Assembly: GCF_000353285.1 (NCBI RefSeq)
Contig: NZ_KB731324.1
Span: 3,862,577-3,926,576, forward strand
Source of the DNA: Leptolyngbya boryana PCC 6306
Lineage (GTDB): Bacteria; Cyanobacteriota; Cyanobacteriia; Leptolyngbyales; Leptolyngbyaceae
Length of the DNA: 64,000 nt
Direction: 5' to 3'
The position numbers and the translations under genes were made by a program. The notes under the pieces are model-generated. The model worked only from the letters and a program-made list of their open reading frames with translations. It ran no database searches and was not told the origin of the DNA. Positions 53,861 through 62,484 of the stretch are shown in pieces; the stretch's first letter is position 1, and every line of letters starts with the position of its first letter.

Positions 53861-54964
53861 GTGGGGTTCTCATTCTCACGAGCGATGAAACAACTAGAAG
53901 CAGCCTTTCCAGTCGATAGCCAACTTTTGATGGTCTTGCCTAGAGCAGGGGCATCTGTGCGAAATCCAGATGTGCGATTACCAATTTTGCGATCGGATGT
54001 CGATGGCTATTATTTGGAAATGCGGGTCGAGGAGGATGCTCAAGATGACAGCGAGTTTTCGGTGATTCGGCGCGTTCCTTTAGAGAATTTGTCGGATGAA
54101 GAATTAGCAGACATCAAAGCGGAATATGCCAATCTGGATTGGTCAGCTTGTGTGAATAAAGGCGTGAGTAATGGATTAGAAAAAATCCACGATCGCCGAA
54201 TTCAAAGAATGTTCATGGCGTTGATGACATTCCTAAATCCACGCCAAATCTCGATCATTCTTTACCTTTATAAATTGGCAGCCGAGCAGGGAAATAACGG
54301 GACAGTTAAATTTCGATCGAACGATTTATTGGAGATTTTGGGATATACGCGGACGAAAGATGGCGGGTTTGCATCGAAATTGCGATCGCAGTTAAATCGC
54401 GATTTGGTTGCACTGCATCGAACTGAATTGGTATTAGCTCAATCTTTCAAGAAGACAAGTCTGAATCGTGGCGCAAAAGTCATGATTAAAAGCATTCTGA
54501 GAATTAAAGATTACGAGGTGGATCATGCTCCTAGAGACTTTGATATTACAAAAGCAGCTGATTATACGTATGAATTGGCTGATTCTTACACGATCTCTTT
54601 GGAATTTTTTGATGGCACAAGAAACGGAGATTGTGTCTTATTTCCAAACCAGTTTGACATTACTCAGCGACTTGGAAGTAATGCAAAATGCGACTATAAA
54701 ACAAAGCTTCTGATCTATCTGGCGAGCCGCATGAAATGGGACACGCTCACAGATGGACAATTCATTTCAATTTCTAAGCAGTATTTGTTTAAGAATTTGG
54801 ATTTGTTCGGAAGTAATTCTTCTCGAAATAATCAAATTTTTTGGCGAACGGTAGATGAGTTGAAAGAGGAAGGCTATCTGTTTGGAGCGCAGGAGTTATC
54901 TGGAAAACATCGGATTTCAACGATTCAATTTCAGATTAATTCGATGAAATTGAAATGTAAGTAA
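53861..54964 (+). CDS. putative replication-initiator-like DNA-binding protein
   Basis: 367 residues, family not recognised with confidence. GTG 53861 with GAGGGTGAGG upstream, or ATG 53885, may be the start. Two stretches look like winged helices as in plasmid Rep proteins: QRMFMALMTFLNPRQISIIL-YLYKLA with KFRSNDLLEILGYTRTKDGG, and later YKTKLLIYLASRMKWDTLTD with QIFWRTVDELKEEGYLFGAQ. Basic segments (SFKKTSLNRGAKVMIK) would contact DNA. Divergent from CyRepA1 over the repeated spacer, so a role as second initiator or regulator is a reasonable inference. A MITE copy starts 24 bp after its stop. Confidence 0.5.
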   Translation: MGFSFSRAMKQLEAAFPVDSQLLMVLPRAGASVRNPDVRLPILRSDVDGYYLEMRVEEDAQDDSEFSVIRRVPLENLSDEELADIKAEYANLDWSACVNKGVSNGLEKIHDRRIQRMFMALMTFLNPRQISIILYLYKLAAEQGNNGTVKFRSNDLLEILGYTRTKDGGFASKLRSQLNRDLVALHRTELVLAQSFKKTSLNRGAKVMIKSILRIKDYEVDHAPRDFDITKAADYTYELADSYTISLEFFDGTRNGDCVLFPNQFDITQRLGSNAKCDYKTKLLIYLASRMKWDTLTDGQFISISKQYLFKNLDLFGSNSSRNNQIFWRTVDELKEEGYLFGAQELSGKHRISTIQFQINSMKLKCK

Positions 54965-54987
54965 TGTATAACTTTGCTCAACGCTGA

Positions 54988-55196
54988 GAGGACGTTTTAA
55001 AAGTATAAAAAGACTCTTCGCTCACGTTGTCCTCCCGCCCCGGAATGGAATTCCAGGGCTAGTAAAACGAAGTCCACTAAACTGGACTACACAGAGGTTT
55101 GAGCGATGCAGTCCTTTTAAGGACTTCGCACCGTTAGCCCTGGAATTCCATTCCGGGGCGGGTGAATGCGATGAACGATACGTTTCAAACCTCCTC
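54988..55196. mobile_element. MITE-like non-autonomous element, copy 2 (209 bp)
   Basis: Same family as 5486-5698. Ends GAGGACGTTTTAAAAGTAT and a degenerate complement (GAGGAGGTTTGAAACGTAT on the other strand). Inside are 28-bp perfectly paired arms at 55034-55061 and 55135-55162 (cores CCCGCCCCGGAATGGAATTC and complement) and a second pair, CGAAGTCC/GGACTTCG. Flanks are TGA on the left and TTA on the right, both TNA, so the duplication is no longer exact. It fills most of the 54965-55295 gap and marks the right edge of the replication module. Confidence 0.75.
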
Positions 55197-55295
55197 TTAT
55201 GCCTCATGACAGGGGCAGAGCAATATTCGATTTTGTAACTTTCTCGCTCTCTGGAATACGCTACACTTGCATCTACGAAATTAGGGCAAACGATC

Positions 55296-56492
55296 GTGGC
55301 TCAAGTTGTTCTCGAAAACATCTATAAGTCCTATCAGAAGGGCGATCAGAGCGAAAAAAATGCGGTCTTGAGATCGATTAATCTCCGCATCGAAGACGGC
55401 GAGTTTATGGTACTCGTCGGGCCATCGGGCTGTGGCAAAAGTACGTTGCTGAGACTGATTGCAGGACTCGAAGAACTGACCGCCGGACAGATCCGTGTCG
55501 GCGATCGCATTGTCAACGATTTGCCTCCCAAAGAGCGTGACATCGCGATGGTGTTTCAAAATTACGCGCTTTATCCGCATATGAGCGTTTATGACAACCT
55601 TGCGTTTGGATTGCGTCGCACGAAGCTCGATGGCAAGCGATCGAAATGGACAGAGAATCTTGCAGTCGGTGTGACGCGCAAATTACCGAGCGGAATGCGC
55701 TATGTCAGCGATCGAGAACAAGCCGTCCAAGAACGCGTCAAACTCGTGGCTCGGATGTTACAAATCGAGCCGTTATTGAATCGTCTGCCGAAACAACTCT
55801 CAGGCGGACAAAAACAGCGAGTTGCCCTGGGTCGTGCGATGGCAAGAAATCCGCAAGTCTTTTTGATGGATGAACCGCTCTCAAATTTAGATGCAAAACT
55901 GAGAGCCGAAACCCGCGCTCAGATTGTCAAACTCCAGCGACAGCTAGGCACAACAACCATTTATGTCACGCACGATCAGACTGAAGCGATGACGATGGGC
56001 GATCGCATTGCTGTCATGAATGCCGGACAAATTCAACAACTGGCAACCCCGCTGGAACTTTACAACACTCCCGCCAATCGCTTTGTAGCTGAATTCATCG
56101 GTTCGCCGCCAATGAACTTTATTCCAGTGCAAGTTCGCGCACCCCTCACGCTGCATCATGCGTTATTTCAACTGACTTTGCCGGAGCAGTGGGCATCTGT
56201 GCTGAAACGCTATGACGCGCAAATGATCTCGCTCGGAATTCGTCCTGAACATCTCAGCGTCAGCGACTCCACCGATCAGACCCTTTTAGTTGCAGTGGAT
56301 TTGATTGAAGCTTTGGGACACGAAACTGTTCTATCGGTGCGGTTAGCTGATAACTCTGACACGATGCAAGTCCGAATTACGCCTGATCGGGCGGTAAAAC
56401 TGGGTGAAGCGCTACGGCTAGCGTTGCCGATCGACAAAATTCATTTGTTTGATCAAGAAAGCGGAAATGCGATCGTGCCTGAGTTGCACTAA
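55296..56492 (+). CDS. MalK/UgpC-type sugar ABC transporter ATP-binding protein
   Basis: 398 residues, GTG start. Walker A VGPSGCGKSTLLRL, Q-loop MVFQNYALYPHM, signature QLSGGQKQRVALG, Walker B VFLMDEPLSNLDAKL and H-loop VTHDQTEAMTMG. A ~40-residue insert (TKLDGKRSKWTENLAVGVTR, PSGMRYVSD) lies between the Q-loop and the signature. The C-terminal TOBE/OB regulatory domain (residues ~245-390, SLGIRPEHLSV) is that of MalK-like ATPases that energise sugar or glycerol-phosphate importers. No permease is next to it, so it probably serves several transporters, as MsiK does. The stop overlaps the convergent DUF6439 gene by 4 nt. Confidence 0.9.
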   Translation: MAQVVLENIYKSYQKGDQSEKNAVLRSINLRIEDGEFMVLVGPSGCGKSTLLRLIAGLEELTAGQIRVGDRIVNDLPPKERDIAMVFQNYALYPHMSVYDNLAFGLRRTKLDGKRSKWTENLAVGVTRKLPSGMRYVSDREQAVQERVKLVARMLQIEPLLNRLPKQLSGGQKQRVALGRAMARNPQVFLMDEPLSNLDAKLRAETRAQIVKLQRQLGTTTIYVTHDQTEAMTMGDRIAVMNAGQIQQLATPLELYNTPANRFVAEFIGSPPMNFIPVQVRAPLTLHHALFQLTLPEQWASVLKRYDAQMISLGIRPEHLSVSDSTDQTLLVAVDLIEALGHETVLSVRLADNSDTMQVRITPDRAVKLGEALRLALPIDKIHLFDQESGNAIVPELH

Positions 56493-56764
56493 TGCCGATT
56501 TCCATGAGACGGACAAGGTGGGGCAGAAATCGAGCGATCGAGCCAGCCGACTGCTTGTTGCAAGCGAGGAAGGGCTTCTTCTGGATTTTCTTTGAGCAGG
56601 TAGACTAATGCAACTGCTGATTGTTCGAGCGCTCTGGCTTTGCGATTCGATTTGAGGCGATGCCAATCTTGATTGGTAATGCTTAAGCGTTCGACCAAGG
56701 CTTGAGCCAGTTCAAGGGTGGTTGCTTCAGAGAGAGAGGCTGGAGAAGAAAGAGTTTCTGACAT
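56489..56764 (-). CDS. DUF6439 family small protein
   Basis: 91 residues. The helical core AQALVERLSITNQDWHRLKS then ARALEQSAVALVYLLKENPE and EALPRLQQAVGWLDRSIS matches the DUF6439 pattern of cyanobacteria. No membrane segment or signal. Function unknown. Converges with the ABC ATPase gene, sharing 4 nt, and is divergent from the coiled-coil gene at 56810 with 45 bp between starts. Confidence 0.7.
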   Translation of the reverse strand: MSETLSSPASLSEATTLELAQALVERLSITNQDWHRLKSNRKARALEQSAVALVYLLKENPEEALPRLQQAVGWLDRSISAPPCPSHGNRH

Positions 56765-56809
56765 GATGAGATGTGAGTAAAATGAAGCGTTCTTCCTTTA
56801 TTTTGGCGC

Positions 56810-57187
56810 ATGTCGGCTTCGCAATCAGAATCAGAAGAAACCAATTTTGAGCAAAATTTGGAAAATGTTGAGCGATCGCTCAATGCCCTCAAAGATCGCT
56901 ATGCTCAAGTTCAGCAAGATCAACAGCGAAAAGCTGAGCTAGAAACTCAGAAAGAATCGGCAAAATTGAAAACCGAATTACGGGAAATTGAGCAACAATT
57001 AGAAGAACTAGAATTAAATCTGGAAAGCCGATTGTTTTCGTGGTCTGGCTTGACAGAAATATTCTGGTTGGCGGTGCGATTCGGAGGACTGGGAATTGCG
57101 ATCGGGTGGTCGCTTGCCTTCGTCACTCTGAAAAATCCAACGCCAAATTCTTCTTCGACTCCTTCTAGTTTGTCTAGCCCCAAGTGA
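56810..57187 (+). CDS. hypothetical coiled-coil membrane protein
   Basis: 125 residues. A long charged coiled coil occupies ~10-75 (EQNLENVERSLNALKDRYAQ, LKTELREIEQQLEELELNLE), then a single transmembrane segment (FWLAVRFGGLGIAIGWSLAF), then a Ser/Pro-rich tail. Family not recognised. ATG at 56810; ends 3 bp before asnS, so both are probably on one message. A role in membrane organisation or scaffold is possible but not shown. Confidence 0.7.
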   Translation: MSASQSESEETNFEQNLENVERSLNALKDRYAQVQQDQQRKAELETQKESAKLKTELREIEQQLEELELNLESRLFSWSGLTEIFWLAVRFGGLGIAIGWSLAFVTLKNPTPNSSSTPSSLSSPK

Positions 57188-57190
57188 TTT

Positions 57191-58579
57191 ATGACTCGAC
57201 GTATTGCAGAACTTCTCCGCGCTGGTCAACCTGACGAAACTGTAACGATTCAAGGTTGGGTGAGAACAAAGCGTGAGCAAAAAGGTTTCTCATTTATTGA
57301 AGTGAATGATGGCTCTTCAATGGCTGGGCTGCAAGTTGTGATTAATCAAGACGTGTCCGATTATGAGGCAAGTCTCAAACGCATCAGTACCGGAGCTTCG
57401 GTGGAAGTGTCGGGCGTGCTGGTTCCGTCTCCTGGCAAAGGTCAGCGGATTGAATTAAAAGCTGATTCGGTCAAAGTCTATGGCGAGGCTGATCCTGAAA
57501 CTTATCCGTTGCAGAAGAAGCGGCATTCGTTTGAGTTTTTAAGAGAGATTGGACATTTACGATCGCGCACCAATACTTTAGGTGCGGTGTTCCGGGTGCG
57601 GAATGCCTGCGCGACTGCGATTCACCAATTTTTCCAAGAGCGCGGATTTTTGTGGGTTCACACCCCTGTGATTACGGCGAGTGACTGCGAAGGTGCAGGT
57701 GAAATGTTCGCTGTGACGAGCTTGAATCTGAAACAGCCTCCGCTGAATGACCAGAAAGAGATTGATTACAGCCAAGATTTCTTTGGTAAGCCTGCTTATC
57801 TGACTGTGAGTGGGCAACTTGAAGCTGAGATCATGGCAATGGCATTCAGCAATGTCTATACGTTTGGGCCAACCTTCCGGGCAGAAAACTCGAATACTTC
57901 GCGGCACTTAGCAGAATTCTGGATGGTTGAACCTGAGATGGCATTCTGCGATCTCGACGGAGATATGGATTTAGCCGAAGCCTTTTTGAAATACATCTTC
58001 AGCTATGTGATGGAGCATTGTCCTGAAGATATGGAGTTTTTCAATAAGCTGATTGATCAGTCAGTGTTGTCAACGGCTGAAAATATTATCAACAATCAGT
58101 TTGAGCGGATTACTTATACCAAAGCGATCGAGCTTCTAGAAAAAGCCGACAAGAAATTTGAGTATCCGGTTGAATGGGGCTTAGATCTGCAATCCGAGCA
58201 TGAGCGCTATTTAGCAGAGGATTTGTTTAAAAAGCCAACGATCGTCACCGATTATCCGGCTGAGATTAAAGCGTTCTACATGCGGCTGAGTGATGACGGC
58301 AAGACCGTTCGAGCGATGGACATTCTCGCGCCGAAAATTGGCGAAATCATCGGCGGATCGCAGCGCGAAGAACGGTTGGATGTGTTGGAACGGCGGATTG
58401 TTCAGCAAGGCTTAGATCCAGCAACCTACTGGTGGTATCTAGATCTGCGTCGGTATGGAACTGTTCCCCATGCCGGGTTTGGATTGGGATTTGAGCGATT
58501 GGTGCAATTTATGACCGGAATGGCAAACATTCGCGATGTGATTCCATTCCCGCGCACACCTCAGAATGTAGAGTTTTAG
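57191..58579 (+). CDS. asnS: asparaginyl-tRNA synthetase
   Basis: 462-residue class IIb synthetase that charges tRNA-Asn. The N-terminal OB anticodon-binding domain reads [20 protein letters not shown]. Catalytic motifs: motif 1 near [20 protein letters not shown], motif 2 [20 protein letters not shown], and motif 3 [20 protein letters not shown], ending [16 protein letters not shown]. Full length with all motifs present. Begins 3 bp after the coiled-coil gene. Confidence 0.97.
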   Translation: MTRRIAELLRAGQPDETVTIQGWVRTKREQKGFSFIEVNDGSSMAGLQVVINQDVSDYEASLKRISTGASVEVSGVLVPSPGKGQRIELKADSVKVYGEADPETYPLQKKRHSFEFLREIGHLRSRTNTLGAVFRVRNACATAIHQFFQERGFLWVHTPVITASDCEGAGEMFAVTSLNLKQPPLNDQKEIDYSQDFFGKPAYLTVSGQLEAEIMAMAFSNVYTFGPTFRAENSNTSRHLAEFWMVEPEMAFCDLDGDMDLAEAFLKYIFSYVMEHCPEDMEFFNKLIDQSVLSTAENIINNQFERITYTKAIELLEKADKKFEYPVEWGLDLQSEHERYLAEDLFKKPTIVTDYPAEIKAFYMRLSDDGKTVRAMDILAPKIGEIIGGSQREERLDVLERRIVQQGLDPATYWWYLDLRRYGTVPHAGFGLGFERLVQFMTGMANIRDVIPFPRTPQNVEF

Positions 58580-58661
58580 AGTTCAAGATTTCTGATCGAT
58601 TTTCGATTGTGTCAAATCTTTCTACTGAACTGTGCTTGTATATTTGCGCTATCCATTTTTC

Positions 58662-59093
58662 TTAAATGGACGAGAAATCTGCAAGGGGTTGAATTATAAG
58701 CCCCTTTGCAGCTGCAGCTCTCACCTGACGCTCATCTAGCGAAATGAGGGGAAGATCTAATTGCTCAGCAAGCGCGATGTAGAGCGAGTCATAGATTGCA
58801 AGTTGATACGTTAATCCAATTTGCAGCGCGTTGGGCAATAGCGAGATGACTGGCTCGATTTGCAATGGTAGGCGTTGCAACTCTGTAATAATTTGAGATG
58901 CGATCGAGGGCGCTAGATTATTAAACCGAACAGCCTTCCAAATCACGTTTGTACATTCTAGAAGACAAAACTCAGGCAGATATAAACGATCTACCTGATA
59001 CATCCGCGCAATCAAAACTCTTACTTCTGGTGTGTATTCCTGTGTGATTGCGTATTGAATTACAACACTGGCATCGACGACGTAAGCAGACAT
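58662..59093 (-). CDS. PIN-domain toxin (VapC-like)
   Basis: 143 residues. The PIN acidic residues are visible: Asp7 in YVVDASVVIQYA, Glu in LPEFCLLECTNVIW, Asp in QLAIYDSLYIALAEQ and LISLDERQV. VapC toxins are Mg2+-dependent RNases, often cutting tRNA. It begins with an ATG that overlaps the stop of the small upstream antitoxin gene by 1 nt (TAATG), the usual layout of a type II toxin-antitoxin pair. The C-terminus IIQPLADFSSI is intact. Confidence 0.88.
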   Translation of the reverse strand: MSAYVVDASVVIQYAITQEYTPEVRVLIARMYQVDRLYLPEFCLLECTNVIWKAVRFNNLAPSIASQIITELQRLPLQIEPVISLLPNALQIGLTYQLAIYDSLYIALAEQLDLPLISLDERQVRAAAAKGLIIQPLADFSSI

Positions 59094-59296
59094 TATTGAT
59101 CTCGATCCTCACGAATCATCTCTGAAGTCGTTTTTGCATCAGGTGGCGGAGTCCAGCGAATCTGATCCATTGCTGCCAAAACTTCTTCTACAGTACGATC
59201 GTCTTCCGGGACGCGATGCAGTTTTTCATCCACAATTTGAGTCACGAATGTCTTAAGTTCCTCGATCGTCATGTCTGAAACTCGCTGTGTTCTCAT
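59093..59296 (-). CDS. putative antitoxin of the VapBC-like pair
   Basis: 67 residues, with SD AGAGG upstream of ATG 59296. A helical N-terminus (MTIEELKTFVTQIVDEKLHR) is followed by an acidic, Pro-containing tail (VLAAMDQIRWTPPPDAKTTS EMIREDRD), which would wrap the PIN toxin. The DNA-binding fold is not evident, so it may be a partial or atypical antitoxin that represses through other partners. Called mainly by its size, its position before the toxin and the 1-nt overlap. 24 bp downstream of hrcA. Confidence 0.75.
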   Translation of the reverse strand: MRTQRVSDMTIEELKTFVTQIVDEKLHRVPEDDRTVEEVLAAMDQIRWTPPPDAKTTSEMIREDRDQ

Positions 59297-59320
59297 AAGC
59301 TCAAACCTCTGAAGAAAATG

Positions 59321-60385
59321 TTAACTGAGTCTATCCGAAAGATAGTCAGCGGTCGCCTCAACCAAGGCGATCGTATCTTCATACAGCATTCGAGTTGGCC
59401 CCAAAACACCGATACTTCCGACTGGAACCGTGCCGCGATTGTAAGTCGATGAAATCAGCGAACAAGCGCGGATCGGTTCAAGTGGATTTTCAGAACCAAT
59501 TCGGATCGAGACGCGCCGACCTTCTGAATCCGGTTGATCAAAAATCAAAGGCACAAGCTGATCCTGTTCTTCCTCCAATAGATGCAGGATCATTTGCACT
59601 TGGTTGAGTTCTGAGAATTCAGGCTGACGCAATACTTCAGCTACGCCGCTAATCATCAATTGAGACGGCAGCGCCGATTGAGCGAGACGATTGAGTAAAT
59701 CTGTCAGGACAGACGTGAGTAAGGAACTATAGCGATCGAACTCTCGCCCCAATTCGCCCCAGTCTAAAGTTTGTAACTCCGTCAAAGAGCGACCGCGCAA
59801 TTGCTCAGACAAAAAGTTCGAGAGAATTTTGAGTTCGCGATCGATGACTTCTGGATCATCTTCAGACGGTGGCAGTTCCATCAAGACAGATTGGGTTTCA
59901 TACGTGTCGGTCACCACAATCAACATGATGCGACTCGCATCGATAGGAACCAGTTGTAAATGGCGGAGTTGCGTCGTGTGCGTCATCGGCATCGTGACGA
60001 TCGCGATGTATCCACTCAGCGTGGATAGAATTTGTGCTGCCCCTTTTAAAACAGACTCAAAGCTCCATTTGTCCCAATTTAAGCGATCGCTCAACATCTG
60101 CTCTAATTGCATCGAGACTGCTGACGATGGCTGAATCAGTTGATCCACATAAATTCGATAGCCCGAATCCGAAGGCACACGACCTGCTGAAGTATGCGGC
60201 TGAAACAATAGCCCAACTTTTTCCAGGTGTCCCATCGCATTGCGAATCGTCGCAGAACTAACGCTGAGATTAAACTCTTTCACTAATGCGCCTGATCCGA
60301 CAGGTTCGGCAGTGGCAATGTAATGCCTGACCGTTGCCCAGAGAACTTGCTGCTGGCGATGATTAAGGGGAGGATTTATCGGCAT
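59321..60385 (-). CDS. hrcA: heat-inducible transcription repressor HrcA
   Basis: 354 residues from ATG 60385. The N-terminal winged helix ([58 protein letters not shown]) is diagnostic; the rest is the GAF-like and inserted dimer domain ending [20 protein letters not shown]. HrcA binds CIRCE and silences groE/dnaK genes until heat frees it from GroEL. No CIRCE-like TTAGCACTC repeat was seen in the window, so its targets lie elsewhere. Confidence 0.96.
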   Translation of the reverse strand: MPINPPLNHRQQQVLWATVRHYIATAEPVGSGALVKEFNLSVSSATIRNAMGHLEKVGLLFQPHTSAGRVPSDSGYRIYVDQLIQPSSAVSMQLEQMLSDRLNWDKWSFESVLKGAAQILSTLSGYIAIVTMPMTHTTQLRHLQLVPIDASRIMLIVVTDTYETQSVLMELPPSEDDPEVIDRELKILSNFLSEQLRGRSLTELQTLDWGELGREFDRYSSLLTSVLTDLLNRLAQSALPSQLMISGVAEVLRQPEFSELNQVQMILHLLEEEQDQLVPLIFDQPDSEGRRVSIRIGSENPLEPIRACSLISSTYNRGTVPVGSIGVLGPTRMLYEDTIALVEATADYLSDRLS

Positions 60386-60526
60386 TTTTAAGAACAAGCG
60401 CTTTATATCGAATTGAGACTACGATAGCATTTTCATTATGTTTACTTCAGATTCTGGCGAAGTATCGTAGCAAAACCGACGAAATCCTTAAATTTATCTT
60501 TGAGCGCTGGACAATTTTTAGGGCAG

Positions 60527-61225
60527 TCAGACTGGCGCAACTGAGATCGAGGAAAGCTGGCCATCTTCCATATTGATAATGCGATCGGCAATATCCAAAA
60601 TGCGGTTATCATGCGTCACTAGCAAAATTGCTGCGCCCTGCTGCTTTGCTAGATTTTGCATAATCTCGACGACATCTCGACCTGATTTTTTATCGAGTGC
60701 CGCAGTGGGTTCGTCTGCTAGAACAATTTTTGGATTACACACTAAAGCTCTGGCGATCGCAACTCTTTGCTTTTGTCCTCCAGAAAGCTCATGAGGATAT
60801 TGATTGATCCACTCTCCAAGTCCAACTGCCGCTAACATCGACTCTGCCATCGAATAGGCTTTGACTTTTGGAATATCCGTATGCAGCTCGATCGACATCT
60901 GGACATTCTGTCGAGCGGTCAAAGAATTCAGCAAATTGTGGGCTTGAAAGATATAGCCAATGTTGCGCCGTAGCTCAACGAGTTTACTTTCAGGCGCATC
61001 TCTCAATTCTTCTCCTAAGACTTGCATACTGCCTTCTTGAGTCGATCGTAATGCTCCAATTAAAGTGAGAAGCGTTGTCTTTCCAGAACCAGATGGCCCG
61101 GTCATAATCACAACTTCGCCAGGCTCGATCGAGGCTGTGACATCAAATAAAACCTGCTTCCGTAATCGTCCAGAACCATAGTAGTGATTGACGTTTTGAA
61201 TCTTGATGATGGAATCGCTTGCCAT
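60527..61225 (-). CDS. devA: DevA-type ABC exporter ATPase
   Basis: 232 residues. Walker A MTGPSGSGKTTLLTLIGAL, signature HELSGGQKQRVAIARAL, Walker B IVLADEPTAALD, H-loop LLVTHDNRIL; N-terminus IKIQNVNHYYGSGRLRKQVL is typical of DevA/LolD-MacB-like ATPases. Third gene of the devB-devC-devA order on the minus strand; ATG 61225 lies 17 bp after devC. Energises export by DevBC, in heterocystous species of glycolipid; non-heterocystous cyanobacteria hold paralogues exporting other lipids or compounds. Confidence 0.93.
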   Translation of the reverse strand: MASDSIIKIQNVNHYYGSGRLRKQVLFDVTASIEPGEVVIMTGPSGSGKTTLLTLIGALRSTQEGSMQVLGEELRDAPESKLVELRRNIGYIFQAHNLLNSLTARQNVQMSIELHTDIPKVKAYSMAESMLAAVGLGEWINQYPHELSGGQKQRVAIARALVCNPKIVLADEPTAALDKKSGRDVVEIMQNLAKQQGAAILLVTHDNRILDIADRIINMEDGQLSSISVAPV

Positions 61226-61242
61226 AGTTGGAAAATATCAGG

Positions 61243-62472
61243 TTAAAAAATGTCAGCCGGATCAGCTTGTTGGACTTTACGAACCGCGATCGTTCCAGAG
61301 ATCACACACATTAAGATGGTCAGACACAAGACAAAGATTCCTCTTGAGAGCGTCATCGCGAGCGGTAATGAAGTTGCATTGCGAGTTAAATGGTATAAGC
61401 CAATGCAGAGAACATAGCCAGGGATATATCCCATGACTGATAAGATGATTGCTTCTTGAAACACAACAGATAACAGATAGCGATTCTTATAGCCCATTGC
61501 TTTGAGCGTGGCATATTCAGCTAAATGATCTGCGACATCCGTATAGAGAATTTGGTAAACAATCACTGTTCCGACAATAAATCCGATCGCAGTTCCCAAG
61601 GTAAAAATAAACCCGATCGCAGTACTGTCTTTCCAGTAGTTCATCTCAAAAGCGATAAATGCTGCTTTCGACATCACACGCACATCACCAATGACAAAAT
61701 CCTCGCGATTGTCTTGTTTTTTCGGGTCAATTCGGCGTTCTCCTGGTAAATTCTTGAACCGTTCTAAACTTGCATACAAGTCTGCTCCTGGTTCGAGCTT
61801 AATTACCCCGATATCAATCTGCCTCGGATCACGGCTCGGAAAAATGCGATGGAAAGTGAGATCGCTTGTCATTAAGTTGCCATCTGCGCCAAAGGAAGCC
61901 CCTAGTCGAAATAAGCCTCCAATCTCAATCTGCCGACTTTCAACTTCAGTCCGAATCGGTGGATCAGATGGGCTGAGCGACTGAAGCTTTTCTGGAATCG
62001 GCCCAAACTCAGGACGAGACGCACTATCAAATAGCACGACATCAGTCAGACGAATCTTCGATCGATTCTCTTCTACGCCTGGAACTGAAAATAACGTATC
62101 TCCTGGATTCGTTCCAAGCACCAAAATACTGCGCGTCTGAGGGGTCGGTAGACCCTGCCAATACGGATTCTTCCAAATTCCAAACCCAATGTAAATCGGA
62201 CTAATCGACTTCACTCCGGCAAAGCCTAACGACTGATAGAGCCGCCGCTCTGGAAAGCTTTTCATGGCAATCAAGGAAGTCGATTGTGGACTGACCAAGA
62301 AAATATCGCCTTCAATGTTCTGATGTAGTGTGACAGCGCTATCAAATAAGGCATCCTGAAATCCTAACTGCAGAAACATCAGAATGACGGCAAAGCCAAT
62401 TCCAGCTAATGCAACAAGCAACCGAATTTTCTCGCGCTTAAGTTGTAACCAAGCTAGAGGAATTGCAAACAT
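61243..62472 (-). CDS. devC: DevC-type ABC exporter permease
   Basis: 409 residues, MacB/FtsX-like permease: one N-terminal helix (LLVALAGIGFAVILMFLQLG), a large periplasmic domain (~45-280), and three C-terminal helices (GFIFTLGTAIGFIVGTVIVY, YLLSVVFQEAIILSVMGYIP, SRGIFVLCLTILMCVIS). The DevC signature AIPLAWLQLKREKIRLLVAL begins it. Its ATG is 12 bp after the devB stop. The partner TolC-like outer-membrane channel is not in the window. Confidence 0.92.
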   Translation of the reverse strand: MFAIPLAWLQLKREKIRLLVALAGIGFAVILMFLQLGFQDALFDSAVTLHQNIEGDIFLVSPQSTSLIAMKSFPERRLYQSLGFAGVKSISPIYIGFGIWKNPYWQGLPTPQTRSILVLGTNPGDTLFSVPGVEENRSKIRLTDVVLFDSASRPEFGPIPEKLQSLSPSDPPIRTEVESRQIEIGGLFRLGASFGADGNLMTSDLTFHRIFPSRDPRQIDIGVIKLEPGADLYASLERFKNLPGERRIDPKKQDNREDFVIGDVRVMSKAAFIAFEMNYWKDSTAIGFIFTLGTAIGFIVGTVIVYQILYTDVADHLAEYATLKAMGYKNRYLLSVVFQEAIILSVMGYIPGYVLCIGLYHLTRNATSLPLAMTLSRGIFVLCLTILMCVISGTIAVRKVQQADPADIF

Positions 62473-62484
62473 TAACCGCTCCCC

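Noticed and set aside
59321-60526. CIRCE operator near hrcA
   Set aside because: No TTAGCACTC-N9-GAGTGCTAA-like repeat was found around hrcA.
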